From NCBI GenBank assembly GCA_051745635.1, contig JBNJEH010000006.1:1-64000 (forward strand): 64,000 bases of DNA, in the 5' to 3' direction. Below, piece after piece: positions 9,000-17,106 of the stretch. This DNA is from Brumimicrobium sp051745635 (GTDB lineage: Bacteria > Bacteroidota > Bacteroidia > Flavobacteriales_D > Crocinitomicaceae). Numbering within the stretch: position 1 is the stretch's first letter; each line of letters begins with the position of its first letter. A model generated the notes under the pieces. It was not told where the DNA came from. It ran no database searches and worked only from the letters and a program-made list of their open reading frames with translations. A program made the translations under genes and the position numbers.

Positions 9000-9665
9000 A
9001 TGAACGTTTCTTTTGCACCTTCATGGAAAACCGCACTGGAGAAGGAATTTGAACAACCTTATTTTAAAGAATTAGCAAGATTCGTTAAACGCGAATACAG
9101 CGCTTACACCTGTTATCCTCCGGGAAAGTTGATTTTTTCGGCTTTTGATCATTCTACGTTCGACAAAACGAAAGTGGTGATTATCGGTCAGGATCCCTAT
9201 CACGGTCCGAACCAGGCAAACGGCTTGTGTTTTTCCGTTAAGAAAGGTGTTCCTTTTCCGCCCTCCTTAAAAAACATTTTCGAAGAGCTCAAAACAGACG
9301 TAGGGAAACCAGTTCCCGATTCGGGGGATTTATCGCACTGGGCGGATCAGGGCGTATTGCTGCTCAATGCTACTTTGACCGTTCGCGCACACCAGGCCGG
9401 ATCGCATCAAGGCAAAGGCTGGGAACGATTTACCGATGCAGTCATCCGAACATTATCCAGCGAGAAGGAAAATCTCGTTTTTCTGCTCTGGGGTGGTTTT
9501 GCCAAAAAGAAAACAAAACTCATCGACGAGAACAAGCACCATGTACTCACCAGCGGACACCCATCTCCACTCAGTGCCAATCGCGGCTATTGGTTTGGAA
9601 ACCGGCATTTCAGTAAAACGAATGCCCTTCTCAGTAATAAGGGATTTGCGCCCATCAAATGGTGA
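9000..9665 (+). CDS. ung: Uracil-DNA glycosylase (family 1)
   Basis: Removes uracil from DNA, starting base-excision repair. The 221-residue protein is full length. The water-activating motif GQDPYHG is at 63-69 with catalytic D65, the uracil-binding segment NGLCFSV follows, and the DNA-intercalation motif HPSPLSA is at 187-193 with catalytic H187. The start at 9000 is only six bases after the upstream gene, so it is probably the last gene of the same transcript. Its stop is two bases from the convergent radC stop. Identification is firm. Confidence 0.97.
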   Translation: MNVSFAPSWKTALEKEFEQPYFKELARFVKREYSAYTCYPPGKLIFSAFDHSTFDKTKVVIIGQDPYHGPNQANGLCFSVKKGVPFPPSLKNIFEELKTDVGKPVPDSGDLSHWADQGVLLLNATLTVRAHQAGSHQGKGWERFTDAVIRTLSSEKENLVFLLWGGFAKKKTKLIDENKHHVLTSGHPSPLSANRGYWFGNRHFSKTNALLSNKGFAPIKW

Positions 9666-9667
9666 TT

Positions 9668-10360
9668 TTAAAGGTCTCCATTTTCCAGCAAACTGTAATG
9701 CCCTTCATCCGTAAAAATGACATGATCCAGCACTTTGAGTTCGATTAAGCGCCCAAATTCATGCATCTGTTTTGTCAATCTTACATCCGCCTCTGAAGGG
9801 CGCAGCGTTCCCGATGGATGATTATGACATAAAATGCAAGCCGTAGCCTTCATATCCAGCAATTCTTTAAAAATCAGTTTTCCATCGGCAATCGTTCCCG
9901 ACCGGCCTCCTTTCGAGACGAGTTGTTGTCCAATCACGTGGTTGGCTCTCGAAAGCCCGATCACTCTGAATTCTTCGTGCTGTAAATCGGCAAAATAGGG
10001 GCGCATGAGTCGATACACATCCCTGCTCTGCGCAATTTTGATCTTTTTCTGCGGCGCTTCTTCCGATCTTCTTCTGCCCAATTCCATAGCCGCGATGAGC
10101 GTTATGGCTTTAGCCTTTCCTACTCCGCTGAATCGCGTCAAGTCGCCCTGGGAATAATGGCCTAATTTATATAAACTGTTCCCCGTACTACTCAGGATCT
10201 CCTGACCGACATCAACGGCGGTTTTTGAGCGTGTTCCGGATCCCAAAAGAATTGCAATGAGTTCGGCATTTGTCAATGCAGCTCTGCCTTTTTCCTGCAT
10301 TTTTTCGCGCGGACGATCATCTTCTGCCCACGATTTAATCGTACTTTTTGTGTCATACAT
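9668..10360 (-). CDS. radC: RadC family protein (JAB/MPN metallo-domain)
   Basis: A 230-residue protein of normal RadC length. The N-terminal half carries a helix-hairpin-helix segment (FSGVGKAKAITLIAAMELG, about 78-96) and the C-terminal half the JAMM zinc motif CHNHPSG plus the following Asp (H179, H181, D192). RadC is named for DNA repair but its true function is unsettled, so the name describes the family. It is convergent with ung (two bases between stops) and divergent from the amidase gene. No operon partner is seen. Confidence 0.93.
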   Translation of the reverse strand: MYDTKSTIKSWAEDDRPREKMQEKGRAALTNAELIAILLGSGTRSKTAVDVGQEILSSTGNSLYKLGHYSQGDLTRFSGVGKAKAITLIAAMELGRRRSEEAPQKKIKIAQSRDVYRLMRPYFADLQHEEFRVIGLSRANHVIGQQLVSKGGRSGTIADGKLIFKELLDMKATACILCHNHPSGTLRPSEADVRLTKQMHEFGRLIELKVLDHVIFTDEGHYSLLENGDL

Positions 10361-10509
10361 GGTGGCTCTAATTTTAAGTTTCCATTCAAGTTAATAAAAA
10401 TAATGCGTTCGATATCACGCATCGTCGGAAAAGTTTCATTTTTGCTCGTACAAAATGCCGCAATTCAATTCAAAGTAGCAATATTGCGTTGAAACGGAAA
10501 TCAACGATC

Positions 10510-11100
10510 ATGAAAAAATTACTTTTCTTTGCCGCATTAACCTTCATTTCACTACTCATGGCTTTTAAGCTTTCGGATCCCGATCGAAAAACTGTTGTTA
10601 TCGACATCGGACATGGCGGGAAAGACCACGGAGCAAGTGTCGAGCAAGTACTCGAAAAAGAAGTAAATGCCCAAATTGCCAACAAGATCAGGGAATTGAA
10701 CAAAAATGCGGATTTAAAACTTCTATTCACAAGAAATGGCGATGAATTCGTCACAGTCGAGGATCGCGTGAAAATAGCCAGGGATGTCGACGCAGATATT
10801 TTTATTTCGATCCATGCAAACTATAAAAATAATTCCGAAATCCGGGGAATTGAACTTTATCACGGTTTTAATGATAAGTCTAAAGCACTTGCTTTGCGCT
10901 TTAAAGAGCACCTGTCAAAAACACACAGCATCAACAAAGTTCATGCAGCTCGATTCAAGGTGGTGAATGAAGCGCAATATCCCGCCTTAATGATCGAAAC
11001 CGGTTTCCTGAGTAATGACGAAGACCGAGAACGATTGACTTCTGAGAAAGGTCAGGTTGCACTTGCTGAAGCTATTATCGAAGTTTTAAATGATCTATGA
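10510..11100 (+). CDS. N-acetylmuramoyl-L-alanine amidase (AmiA/AmiC family)
   Basis: A zinc amidase that cleaves the bond between N-acetylmuramic acid and the stem peptide in the periplasm. From the ATG at 10510 the protein is 196 residues with an N-terminal hydrophobic signal; an in-frame TTG at 10489 is possible but leaves a polar leader. Motifs of Amidase_3 are present: IDIGHGGKDHGA with the first zinc His (H35), a zinc Glu in LEKEV (E51), ISIHAN with the second zinc His, and the catalytic Glu in MIETGFLSN. There are no SPOR or AMIN domains, so it is a minimal form. Its last codons overlap the next gene (ATGA). Confidence 0.93.
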   Translation: MKKLLFFAALTFISLLMAFKLSDPDRKTVVIDIGHGGKDHGASVEQVLEKEVNAQIANKIRELNKNADLKLLFTRNGDEFVTVEDRVKIARDVDADIFISIHANYKNNSEIRGIELYHGFNDKSKALALRFKEHLSKTHSINKVHAARFKVVNEAQYPALMIETGFLSNDEDRERLTSEKGQVALAEAIIEVLNDL

Positions 11101-11483
11101 AAGTAGCGTTATCCCTACTTCTATTGTCTTTATGCTTGGTCGGTTGCAAAAAAGATGTCCACCAATTTGGTGAACCCTTTGAGCTCAAATATGATGAAAC
11201 AGTCATTGTGCAGACCGAACACGAGAAATATAGCATAAGATTTTCGCGGTTAATTGAAGATTCCAGATGTCCAAAAGACGTGTATTGTTATTGGATGGGT
11301 CAATTGATTGTAGAATTAACCATCAACGAACAAGAGAAAGTTCGATTGGGCATACAAAGTGTTGATTTTTCAACGGCTACTGCTATAGGTGCCGACTCCC
11401 TGCAATTAATAGAAGTTGACCACCGTAAAGATAAATACCGGGGCAAAGCAAGAAAATACAGCCTCAAGCTCAAGGTCTATTAA
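11097..11483 (+). CDS. Small lipoprotein of unknown function
   Basis: A 128-residue lipoprotein: signal peptide with lipobox LVGC and Cys17 as the lipidated residue. The mature region carries DSRCPKDVYCYWMGQ, a two-Cys motif seen in a widespread set of small uncharacterised lipoproteins, and is otherwise beta-rich. The start overlaps the amidase stop by four bases, so the two are translationally coupled and may work together at the envelope. No function can be assigned. Confidence 0.82.
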   Translation: MKVALSLLLLSLCLVGCKKDVHQFGEPFELKYDETVIVQTEHEKYSIRFSRLIEDSRCPKDVYCYWMGQLIVELTINEQEKVRLGIQSVDFSTATAIGADSLQLIEVDHRKDKYRGKARKYSLKLKVY

Positions 11484-11864
11484 CCCGAATTATTCATCAA
11501 TCTGACTTAATATATACTGTAACTTACAGCGATAAAGTATCTTATCTGCTGTTTTTATCTTTTTTAGCAACCTCATTTTTGGGGACACTTTTGTCAATCA
11601 GATTTTGATTTAATTTTGATCTATTTGTCGTTACAAGCCCCGCGAAATATACGTATATTCCTTTGGTGCTTGTGCCTAAAATAGCTACAAAATTAAATTC
11701 ATGAATAAATCTGGTTAATCAGTTCCTTTTAATTCATTTCAGGATACCATTACTTTTGACTTCACCCATCACGGATAGCGCATTGAGGTGCACAAAAATT
11801 TTTGCAAAAAAAAGACCGCCCTTGCGAGCGATCTTTTTGTATCGGGAACTTGATTATTCCGTTA
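11484..11864. other. Intergenic gap between convergent genes
   Basis: 381 bases of AT-rich sequence between the lipoprotein and aconitase stops. It holds the aconitase terminator at its right end and a perfect 14-bp palindrome, AATATACGTATATT, at 11646-11659. I see no reading frame with coding character and no RNA gene. Confidence 0.6.
11805..11836 (-). terminator. Rho-independent terminator of the aconitase gene
   Basis: On the minus strand AAAGATCGC (11828-11836) pairs with GCGGTCTTT (11811-11819) with one G-T pair, around an 8-base loop, followed by a run of T. It starts 28 bases after the aconitase stop. Confidence 0.8.
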
Positions 11865-14129
11865 TTAATTGGATTGTTTGCGAATTAAGTTGAGCGCACT
11901 ACCTGCCTTAAACCACTTAATTTGTATATCGTTGTAAGTATGGTTCAACTTAATTTCCTCTTTCGAGCCATCCGCGTGTTCAATTTCAAGTGTCACGGGC
12001 TTATCCGGAGCGAACTCGTCCAAATCCAGGAAGTTGAAAGTATCGTCCTCCTTGATTTTGTCGTAGTCGTCTTCATTTGCAAATGTCAATCCTAACATTC
12101 CTTGCTTCTTGAGGTTTGTTTCGTGGATACGAGCAAAAGACTTCACGATCACAGCAATTACACCGAGATGTCTCGGCTCCATCGCCGCATGTTCGCGGGA
12201 AGAACCTTCACCATAGTTATGATCTCCAACAACGATCGTAGGAACATCCGCCGCTTTATAAGCTCTCGCCGTTTCCGGAACTTCACCCGTTTCTCCAGTC
12301 AATTGGTTGGTCACCTCATTTGTGGCTTTGTTGAAAGCATTCACGGCGCCAATCAGACAGTTATTTGAAATATTGTCCAGATGACCGCGATAACGCAACC
12401 ATGGACCAGCCATAGAAATGTGATCGGTTGTACATTTACCGTACGCTTTGATCAACAATTTCATACCTGTAATATTTTTACCATCCCACGGTTCGAAAGG
12501 CGTGAGTAACTGGAGTCGATCAGATTCCGGATCTACATCAATCTTCACCGAACTTCCGTCATCTGCGGGAGCCTGGTACCCATTGTCTTCTACGTCAAAT
12601 CCTTTTTCCGGAAGTTCAATTCCTGAAGGCTCTTCGAGTTTTACCTCTTCACCATCTTCATTCGTCAACGTATCCGTGAGGGGATTAAAATCCAGACGTC
12701 CGGCAATCGCCATAGCTGCCACCATTTCAGGAGAAGTCACAAAAGCGTGCGTATTGGGATTTCCATCTGCCCGTTTAGAAAAGTTTCTGTTAAACGAATG
12801 AATGATGGAATTTTTCTCTTCTTTATCCGCCCCAGCACGATCCCATTGACCGATACAAGGTCCGCAGGCATTCGTAAATATGGTAGCATCTAAATCTTCA
12901 AATACTTTTAACAGACCGTCTCGTTCAGCGGTATAACGCACTTGTTCAGATCCAGGATTAATTCCAAAATCCGATTTTGTTTTCAAGTTTTTATCTACTG
13001 CTTGTTTTGCTATTGAAACAGCTCTCGTTAAATCTTCATAGGAAGAGTTCGTACACGAACCGATCAGTCCCCAGTCGAGTTTCATCGGCCATCCTCCATC
13101 TTTTGCAGCTTTACCGAGTTGATCGATAGGCGTAGCCAAATCCGGTGTAAATGGTCCATTCACGTGCGGCACTAACTCATCGAGGTCAATTTCAATTACC
13201 TGATCAAAATATTCTTCTGGGTTTGCATAAACCTCATCATCTCCCGTGAGATGCTCTGCTACACCGTCAGCTAGTTCTACGATATCTTCCCGATCTGTGG
13301 CTCTCAAATAACGGCGCATAGAATCGTCGTATCCGAATGTCGAAGTCGTTGCTCCAATTTCAGCTCCCATGTTACAAATGGTTCCTTTTCCAGTTGCAGA
13401 GATTGATTTTGCTCCTTCACCAAAATATTCGACAATGCATCCCGTTCCTCCCTTCACAGTGAGGATACCTGCCACTTTGAGAATAACATCTTTGGCGGCT
13501 GTCCATCCGTTCATTTTACCCGTAAGCTTCACCCCAATTAATTTAGGAAATTTGAGCTCCCAGGGCATTCCGGCCATCACATCGACGGCGTCGGCACCAC
13601 CAACACCGATCGCTACCATTCCGAGTCCACCGGCATTCACCGTGTGAGAATCAGTACCGATCATCATTCCACCAGGAAATGCATAATTTTCCAATACCAC
13701 CTGGTGAATAATTCCGGCTCCGGGCTTCCAGAAGCCTATTCCGTACTTATTACATACAGAACTGAGGAATTTAAATACTTCATTGTTCTGGTTGAAGCTT
13801 TCCTGCAAATCTTTGTCTGCTCCGAGTTTAGCCTGAATAAGGTGGTCACAATGTGCAGTTGATGGAACAGCGACATTTTCTTTACCCGCCTGCATGAACT
13901 GCAATAACGCCATTTGAGCCGTAGCATCCTGCATCGCCACGCGGTCGGGCGCAAAATTCACATAAGACTTACCGCGGATGTATTCTTCGTCTGCGGCACC
14001 ATCCCAAAGGTGCGTATATAGAATTTTTTCAGATAGTGTCAGGGGTTTATCTACTGCTTTTCGCACAGCGGAAATACGTTCAGGATAGCGATCGTATACC
14101 GCCTTTATCATATCAATATCAAAGGCCAT
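11865..14129 (-). CDS. acn: Aconitate hydratase
   Basis: Isomerises citrate and isocitrate in the TCA cycle using a [4Fe-4S] cluster. The protein has 754 residues, in the size range of mitochondrial-type aconitases common in Bacteroidota. Cluster cysteines lie in GSCTNSSYED and in ACGPCIGQW; GTDSHTVNAGGLG and the C-terminal swivel-domain motif GEGSSREHAA are intact. The start ATG at 14129 follows an AT-rich leader with a recognisable promoter. It is monocistronic and divergent from the cbb3 oxidase operon, a plausible metabolic neighbour. I use acn because subtype (acnA versus another class) cannot be fixed by inspection. Confidence 0.96.
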   Translation of the reverse strand: MAFDIDMIKAVYDRYPERISAVRKAVDKPLTLSEKILYTHLWDGAADEEYIRGKSYVNFAPDRVAMQDATAQMALLQFMQAGKENVAVPSTAHCDHLIQAKLGADKDLQESFNQNNEVFKFLSSVCNKYGIGFWKPGAGIIHQVVLENYAFPGGMMIGTDSHTVNAGGLGMVAIGVGGADAVDVMAGMPWELKFPKLIGVKLTGKMNGWTAAKDVILKVAGILTVKGGTGCIVEYFGEGAKSISATGKGTICNMGAEIGATTSTFGYDDSMRRYLRATDREDIVELADGVAEHLTGDDEVYANPEEYFDQVIEIDLDELVPHVNGPFTPDLATPIDQLGKAAKDGGWPMKLDWGLIGSCTNSSYEDLTRAVSIAKQAVDKNLKTKSDFGINPGSEQVRYTAERDGLLKVFEDLDATIFTNACGPCIGQWDRAGADKEEKNSIIHSFNRNFSKRADGNPNTHAFVTSPEMVAAMAIAGRLDFNPLTDTLTNEDGEEVKLEEPSGIELPEKGFDVEDNGYQAPADDGSSVKIDVDPESDRLQLLTPFEPWDGKNITGMKLLIKAYGKCTTDHISMAGPWLRYRGHLDNISNNCLIGAVNAFNKATNEVTNQLTGETGEVPETARAYKAADVPTIVVGDHNYGEGSSREHAAMEPRHLGVIAVIVKSFARIHETNLKKQGMLGLTFANEDDYDKIKEDDTFNFLDLDEFAPDKPVTLEIEHADGSKEEIKLNHTYNDIQIKWFKAGSALNLIRKQSN

Positions 14130-14528
14130 AATATTTAATTAATTGTTTTTTGTGTTTTTCTAATGCATGCGAATATAAGAAATTCAACTGATAAAACGAA
14201 GTAGATTACCCAGAAATATCAGGGTAAGAAAATTTCAGAAACTTTTGATTTAAAGTGTCTCTTAACACATTAATGTAGGTTCTTTGAATATATTTCCTCA
14301 CTCGAACGCTTCGTCTCAATCATTTAACGCAAATCAATGCTAAGATTCAATTACATCATCGATATCACTTTACCCTTCTTTGTTAAAAGACAACTTGAGT
14401 ATTTTTAAATACAGGATTCATCAAAAATTACACGCAAATGAAGCTCTAATTTTCAAAACTGACAAAACTCATATTTCAGTTTGATAGGGGTCATGTTTCT
14501 ATCGGCTCCTCTATATTTACTTTGCAAT
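14130..14528. other. Divergent control region between aconitase and cbb3 operon
   Basis: 399 AT-rich bases without a convincing gene. The right-facing side leads into ccoS; TTACTTTG (14517-14524) is one base off the TAnnTTTG box but lies only four bases before the ccoS ATG. A 6-bp-arm inverted repeat TTACCC/GGGTAA is at 14206-14227, and GTATTT/AAATAC at 14399-14412. I could not identify a convincing FNR-type TTGAT-N4-ATCAA site. Confidence 0.5.
14170..14200 (-). promoter_or_regulatory. Putative aconitase promoter
   Basis: On the minus strand TTCG, a 19-base spacer, then TATATTCG (14170-14177). Each element is one base away from the Bacteroidota TTTG / TAnnTTTG consensus and the spacing is ideal. 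The box lies 40 bases before the ATG. Confidence 0.45.
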
Positions 14529-14696
14529 ATGGGAATAATATACATAATGTTAGTCGTGAGTTTGCTCTTAGCACTCTTCTTTTTATTCTCCTTTATATGG
14601 GCGAATAAAACGGGGCAATATGATGATGATGTAACTCCAGGCATCAGAATTCTCTATGATGATGAAGAAATTAATGAAAAATCAAACCAAGAATAA
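14529..14696 (+). CDS. ccoS: cbb3-type cytochrome oxidase assembly protein CcoS
   Basis: A 55-residue single-span membrane protein needed for inserting cofactors into cbb3 oxidase in organisms where it was studied. The segment IYIMLVVSLLLALFFLFSF is the membrane span and WANKTGQYDDDVTPGIRIL is the typical CcoS tail. I chose the ATG at 14529 because it places the start directly before the span, as in other CcoS proteins; a longer frame begins at 14481 without family support. Its last base overlaps the ccoNO start. It leads the oxidase operon here. Confidence 0.92.
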   Translation: MGIIYIMLVVSLLLALFFLFSFIWANKTGQYDDDVTPGIRILYDDEEINEKSNQE

Positions 14697-16894
14697 TGGA
14701 AGTATCGCGTATTAATTATGACAATAAGATCGTCAAGTACTTTGCATATGCAACGATCACTTGGGGAGCAATTGGAATGCTCGTGGGACTTATCGCAGCG
14801 CTGCAGCTGGCTTTCCCCAACTTTTTCAACGATTACCTCGGCTTCAAATACCTGTCATTTGGTCGCATCCGGCCGTTGCACACCAATGCTGTGATATTCG
14901 CGTTTGTAGGAAATGGTATTTTCACTGGTGTCTATTACTCGATGCAGCGGCTGCTAAAAACGCGCATGTGGAGCGACAAACTCAGTTATATCAATTTCTG
15001 GGGCTGGCAATTAATTATTCTGTCCGCTGTGATCACATTGCCAATGGGGTACACGACGAGTAAGGAATACGCTGAACTCGAATGGCCCATCGATATTGCG
15101 ATTACTTTGCTGTGGGTCGTATTTGGCTGGAATATGTTTGCAACAATTCTCGTGCGTCGCGTTCAACACATTTATACAGCCATTTGGTTTTATATTGCGA
15201 CATTCGTGACGGTCGCCGTACTCCACATCTTTAACTCTTTTGAATTACCAGTCCATTTCATGAAAAGTTACTCCTGGTATGCGGGGGTGCAAGACGCTCT
15301 GGTACAATGGTGGTATGGTCACAATGCCGTCGCTTTCTTTTTAACCACGCCTTATTTGGGATTAATGTATTATTTTGTTCCCAAAGCTGCCAACCGCCCT
15401 ATATATTCCTATAAATTATCAATCATTCACTTTTGGGCACTTATCTTCATTTATATCTGGGCCGGACCACACCACCTTCTCTATACCAGTTTACCCGATT
15501 GGGCACAGTCGCTCGGAGTCGTCTTTTCCATTATGCTGATTGCACCATCCTGGGGAGGTATGTTGAATGGACTCCTAACACTGCGGGGCGCCTGGGATAA
15601 AGTACGCGATAACGTCGTTTTAAAATTTATGGTCGTTGCGCTCACTGCTTATGGTATGGCAACATTTGAAGGACCTCTATTATCACTCAAAAGTGTCAAC
15701 TCGATTTCACATTTTACAGACTGGACGATTGCACACGTTCACGTCGGGGGCCTCGGCTGGAACGGTATGCTCACATTCGGTATGCTCTATTTTCTCTTTC
15801 CAAGGCTCTTTAAAAGAGAATTATATTCTAAAAAGTTAGCCAACGCACATTTCTGGATCGCAACACTCGGTATCATACTGTGGGCTGTTCCAATGTATTG
15901 GGCAGGATTCAGTCAGGGGCTCATGTGGCAAGAATTCAACCCGGATGGCACACTAGCCAATCCCGACTTCCTGGAGACGGTTAATGCGCTTGAACCCTTC
16001 TATATTATGCGTGCATTCGGTGGTTTGATTTATATCATTGGGGTTCTCATGATGTCTTATAATTTGTTCAAAACGGCAAAAATGGGATCCTTCAGCAACA
16101 ACGAGACGGTAGAAGTTACCAACTCGCGTAATCAAAAAATTCAGAAGGGTGAATACTGGCACCGTCCCATTGAGCGCAAACCCGTTCAATTGATGATTTT
16201 GAGTATTATCGTCATTCTTATCGGCGGAGCTGTGGAGATTATTCCTACACTCACGGTCAAATCAAACATCAAGACCATTTCACAGGTAAAACCGCTTACA
16301 CCGCTCGAACTGGAAGGTCGTGACATATATATTCGCGAAGGATGTAATAACTGCCACTCCCAGATGATACGACCGCTACGTTTCGAAACAGAACGGTATG
16401 GCGAATATTCCAAGGCCGGTGAATTCGTTTACGATCATCCGTTTTTATGGGGATCCAAGCGCACTGGGCCAGACTTAGCTCGTGAAGGCGGTTTGCGCAG
16501 CGATTCATGGCATTACGGACACCTGCTCATCCCTAAACAGTGGTCTCCCGGTTCCATTATGCCGGCATATCCGTGGCTTGCAGAAGATGCGTTGAATACA
16601 TCAAATTTAAAGACTAAAATTAGTGTCATGCGCGATCTCGGAGTACCGTATCCTGAAGATTACGAAGAGCAAGCGCTGGAAGACCTCAATGAGCAGTCAC
16701 AGGAAATCGCAGCTCGCATTGTTGAAGACCTCAGTAAGCAACAAGGCACCGTAAAGGTAGAAACCGTTTCCGACAAAGAAATTGTTGCAATTATCGCCTA
16801 CCTCCAACGCCTCGGTACTGATATCAAGGCTGAAGCGGAAAAAGATTCAGAGGAAGAAAATGAGGAAGATCAACTCACTGAAAAAACGGAGTAA
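14696..16894 (+). CDS. ccoNO: Fused cbb3 cytochrome c oxidase subunits I and II (CcoN-CcoO)
   Basis: Catalytic core of the high-affinity, proton-pumping terminal oxidase. Residues 1 to about 470 are the 12-span CcoN part with heme and Cu-B ligands in GRIRPLHTNA, WWYGHNAVAFF, WAGPHHLLY and TIAHVHVGG. After a short linker and one more span (about 497-520) comes the CcoO part, with the c-type heme motif C550-x2-C553-H554 and the following SQMIRPLRFETERYG segment. The NO fusion is known from Bacteroidota. The 732-residue length agrees with the fusion. The C-terminal 25 residues are strongly acidic. It starts on the last base of ccoS and is followed after two bases by ccoQ. Confidence 0.97.
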   Translation: MEVSRINYDNKIVKYFAYATITWGAIGMLVGLIAALQLAFPNFFNDYLGFKYLSFGRIRPLHTNAVIFAFVGNGIFTGVYYSMQRLLKTRMWSDKLSYINFWGWQLIILSAVITLPMGYTTSKEYAELEWPIDIAITLLWVVFGWNMFATILVRRVQHIYTAIWFYIATFVTVAVLHIFNSFELPVHFMKSYSWYAGVQDALVQWWYGHNAVAFFLTTPYLGLMYYFVPKAANRPIYSYKLSIIHFWALIFIYIWAGPHHLLYTSLPDWAQSLGVVFSIMLIAPSWGGMLNGLLTLRGAWDKVRDNVVLKFMVVALTAYGMATFEGPLLSLKSVNSISHFTDWTIAHVHVGGLGWNGMLTFGMLYFLFPRLFKRELYSKKLANAHFWIATLGIILWAVPMYWAGFSQGLMWQEFNPDGTLANPDFLETVNALEPFYIMRAFGGLIYIIGVLMMSYNLFKTAKMGSFSNNETVEVTNSRNQKIQKGEYWHRPIERKPVQLMILSIIVILIGGAVEIIPTLTVKSNIKTISQVKPLTPLELEGRDIYIREGCNNCHSQMIRPLRFETERYGEYSKAGEFVYDHPFLWGSKRTGPDLAREGGLRSDSWHYGHLLIPKQWSPGSIMPAYPWLAEDALNTSNLKTKISVMRDLGVPYPEDYEEQALEDLNEQSQEIAARIVEDLSKQQGTVKVETVSDKEIVAIIAYLQRLGTDIKAEAEKDSEEENEEDQLTEKTE

Positions 16895-16896
16895 TT

Positions 16897-17106
16897 ATGC
16901 TAAGATACATCAAACACAACATGGCTGAAATCGCGGGAATTGAGATTTACCCCATCATTTCGCTGCTCATTTTTGTGGCATTTTTCGCAATCGTAATTTG
17001 GAGAACATACCGCATATCGAAAAGTGAAATCACTCGGTTTAGCGAAATACCATTGGATGAAGACGAAAAATATTTAAACGATAACGAAGACAATCGGAAA
17101 TCATGA
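16897..17106 (+). CDS. ccoQ: cbb3 oxidase small subunit (CcoQ-like)
   Basis: A 69-residue protein with a single membrane span (IIS to RTYRI, about 20-42) and a charged C-terminus, the size and shape of CcoQ/FixQ. CcoQ stabilises the assembled oxidase in other bacteria. The position between ccoNO and ccoP supports the call more than the sequence, which is poorly conserved in this family. Its last codons overlap the ccoP start (ATGA), showing tight coupling. Confidence 0.85.
   Translation: MLRYIKHNMAEIAGIEIYPIISLLIFVAFFAIVIWRTYRISKSEITRFSEIPLDEDEKYLNDNEDNRKS

Noticed and set aside
14460..14500. FNR-type site upstream of ccoS (TTGAT-N4-GTCAT)
   Set aside because: Only the left half matches; the right half has two mismatches, so it cannot be called.
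14481..14528. Longer N-terminus for CcoS
   Set aside because: Adds 16 residues before the membrane span that CcoS proteins do not have; the ATG at 14529 fits the family.
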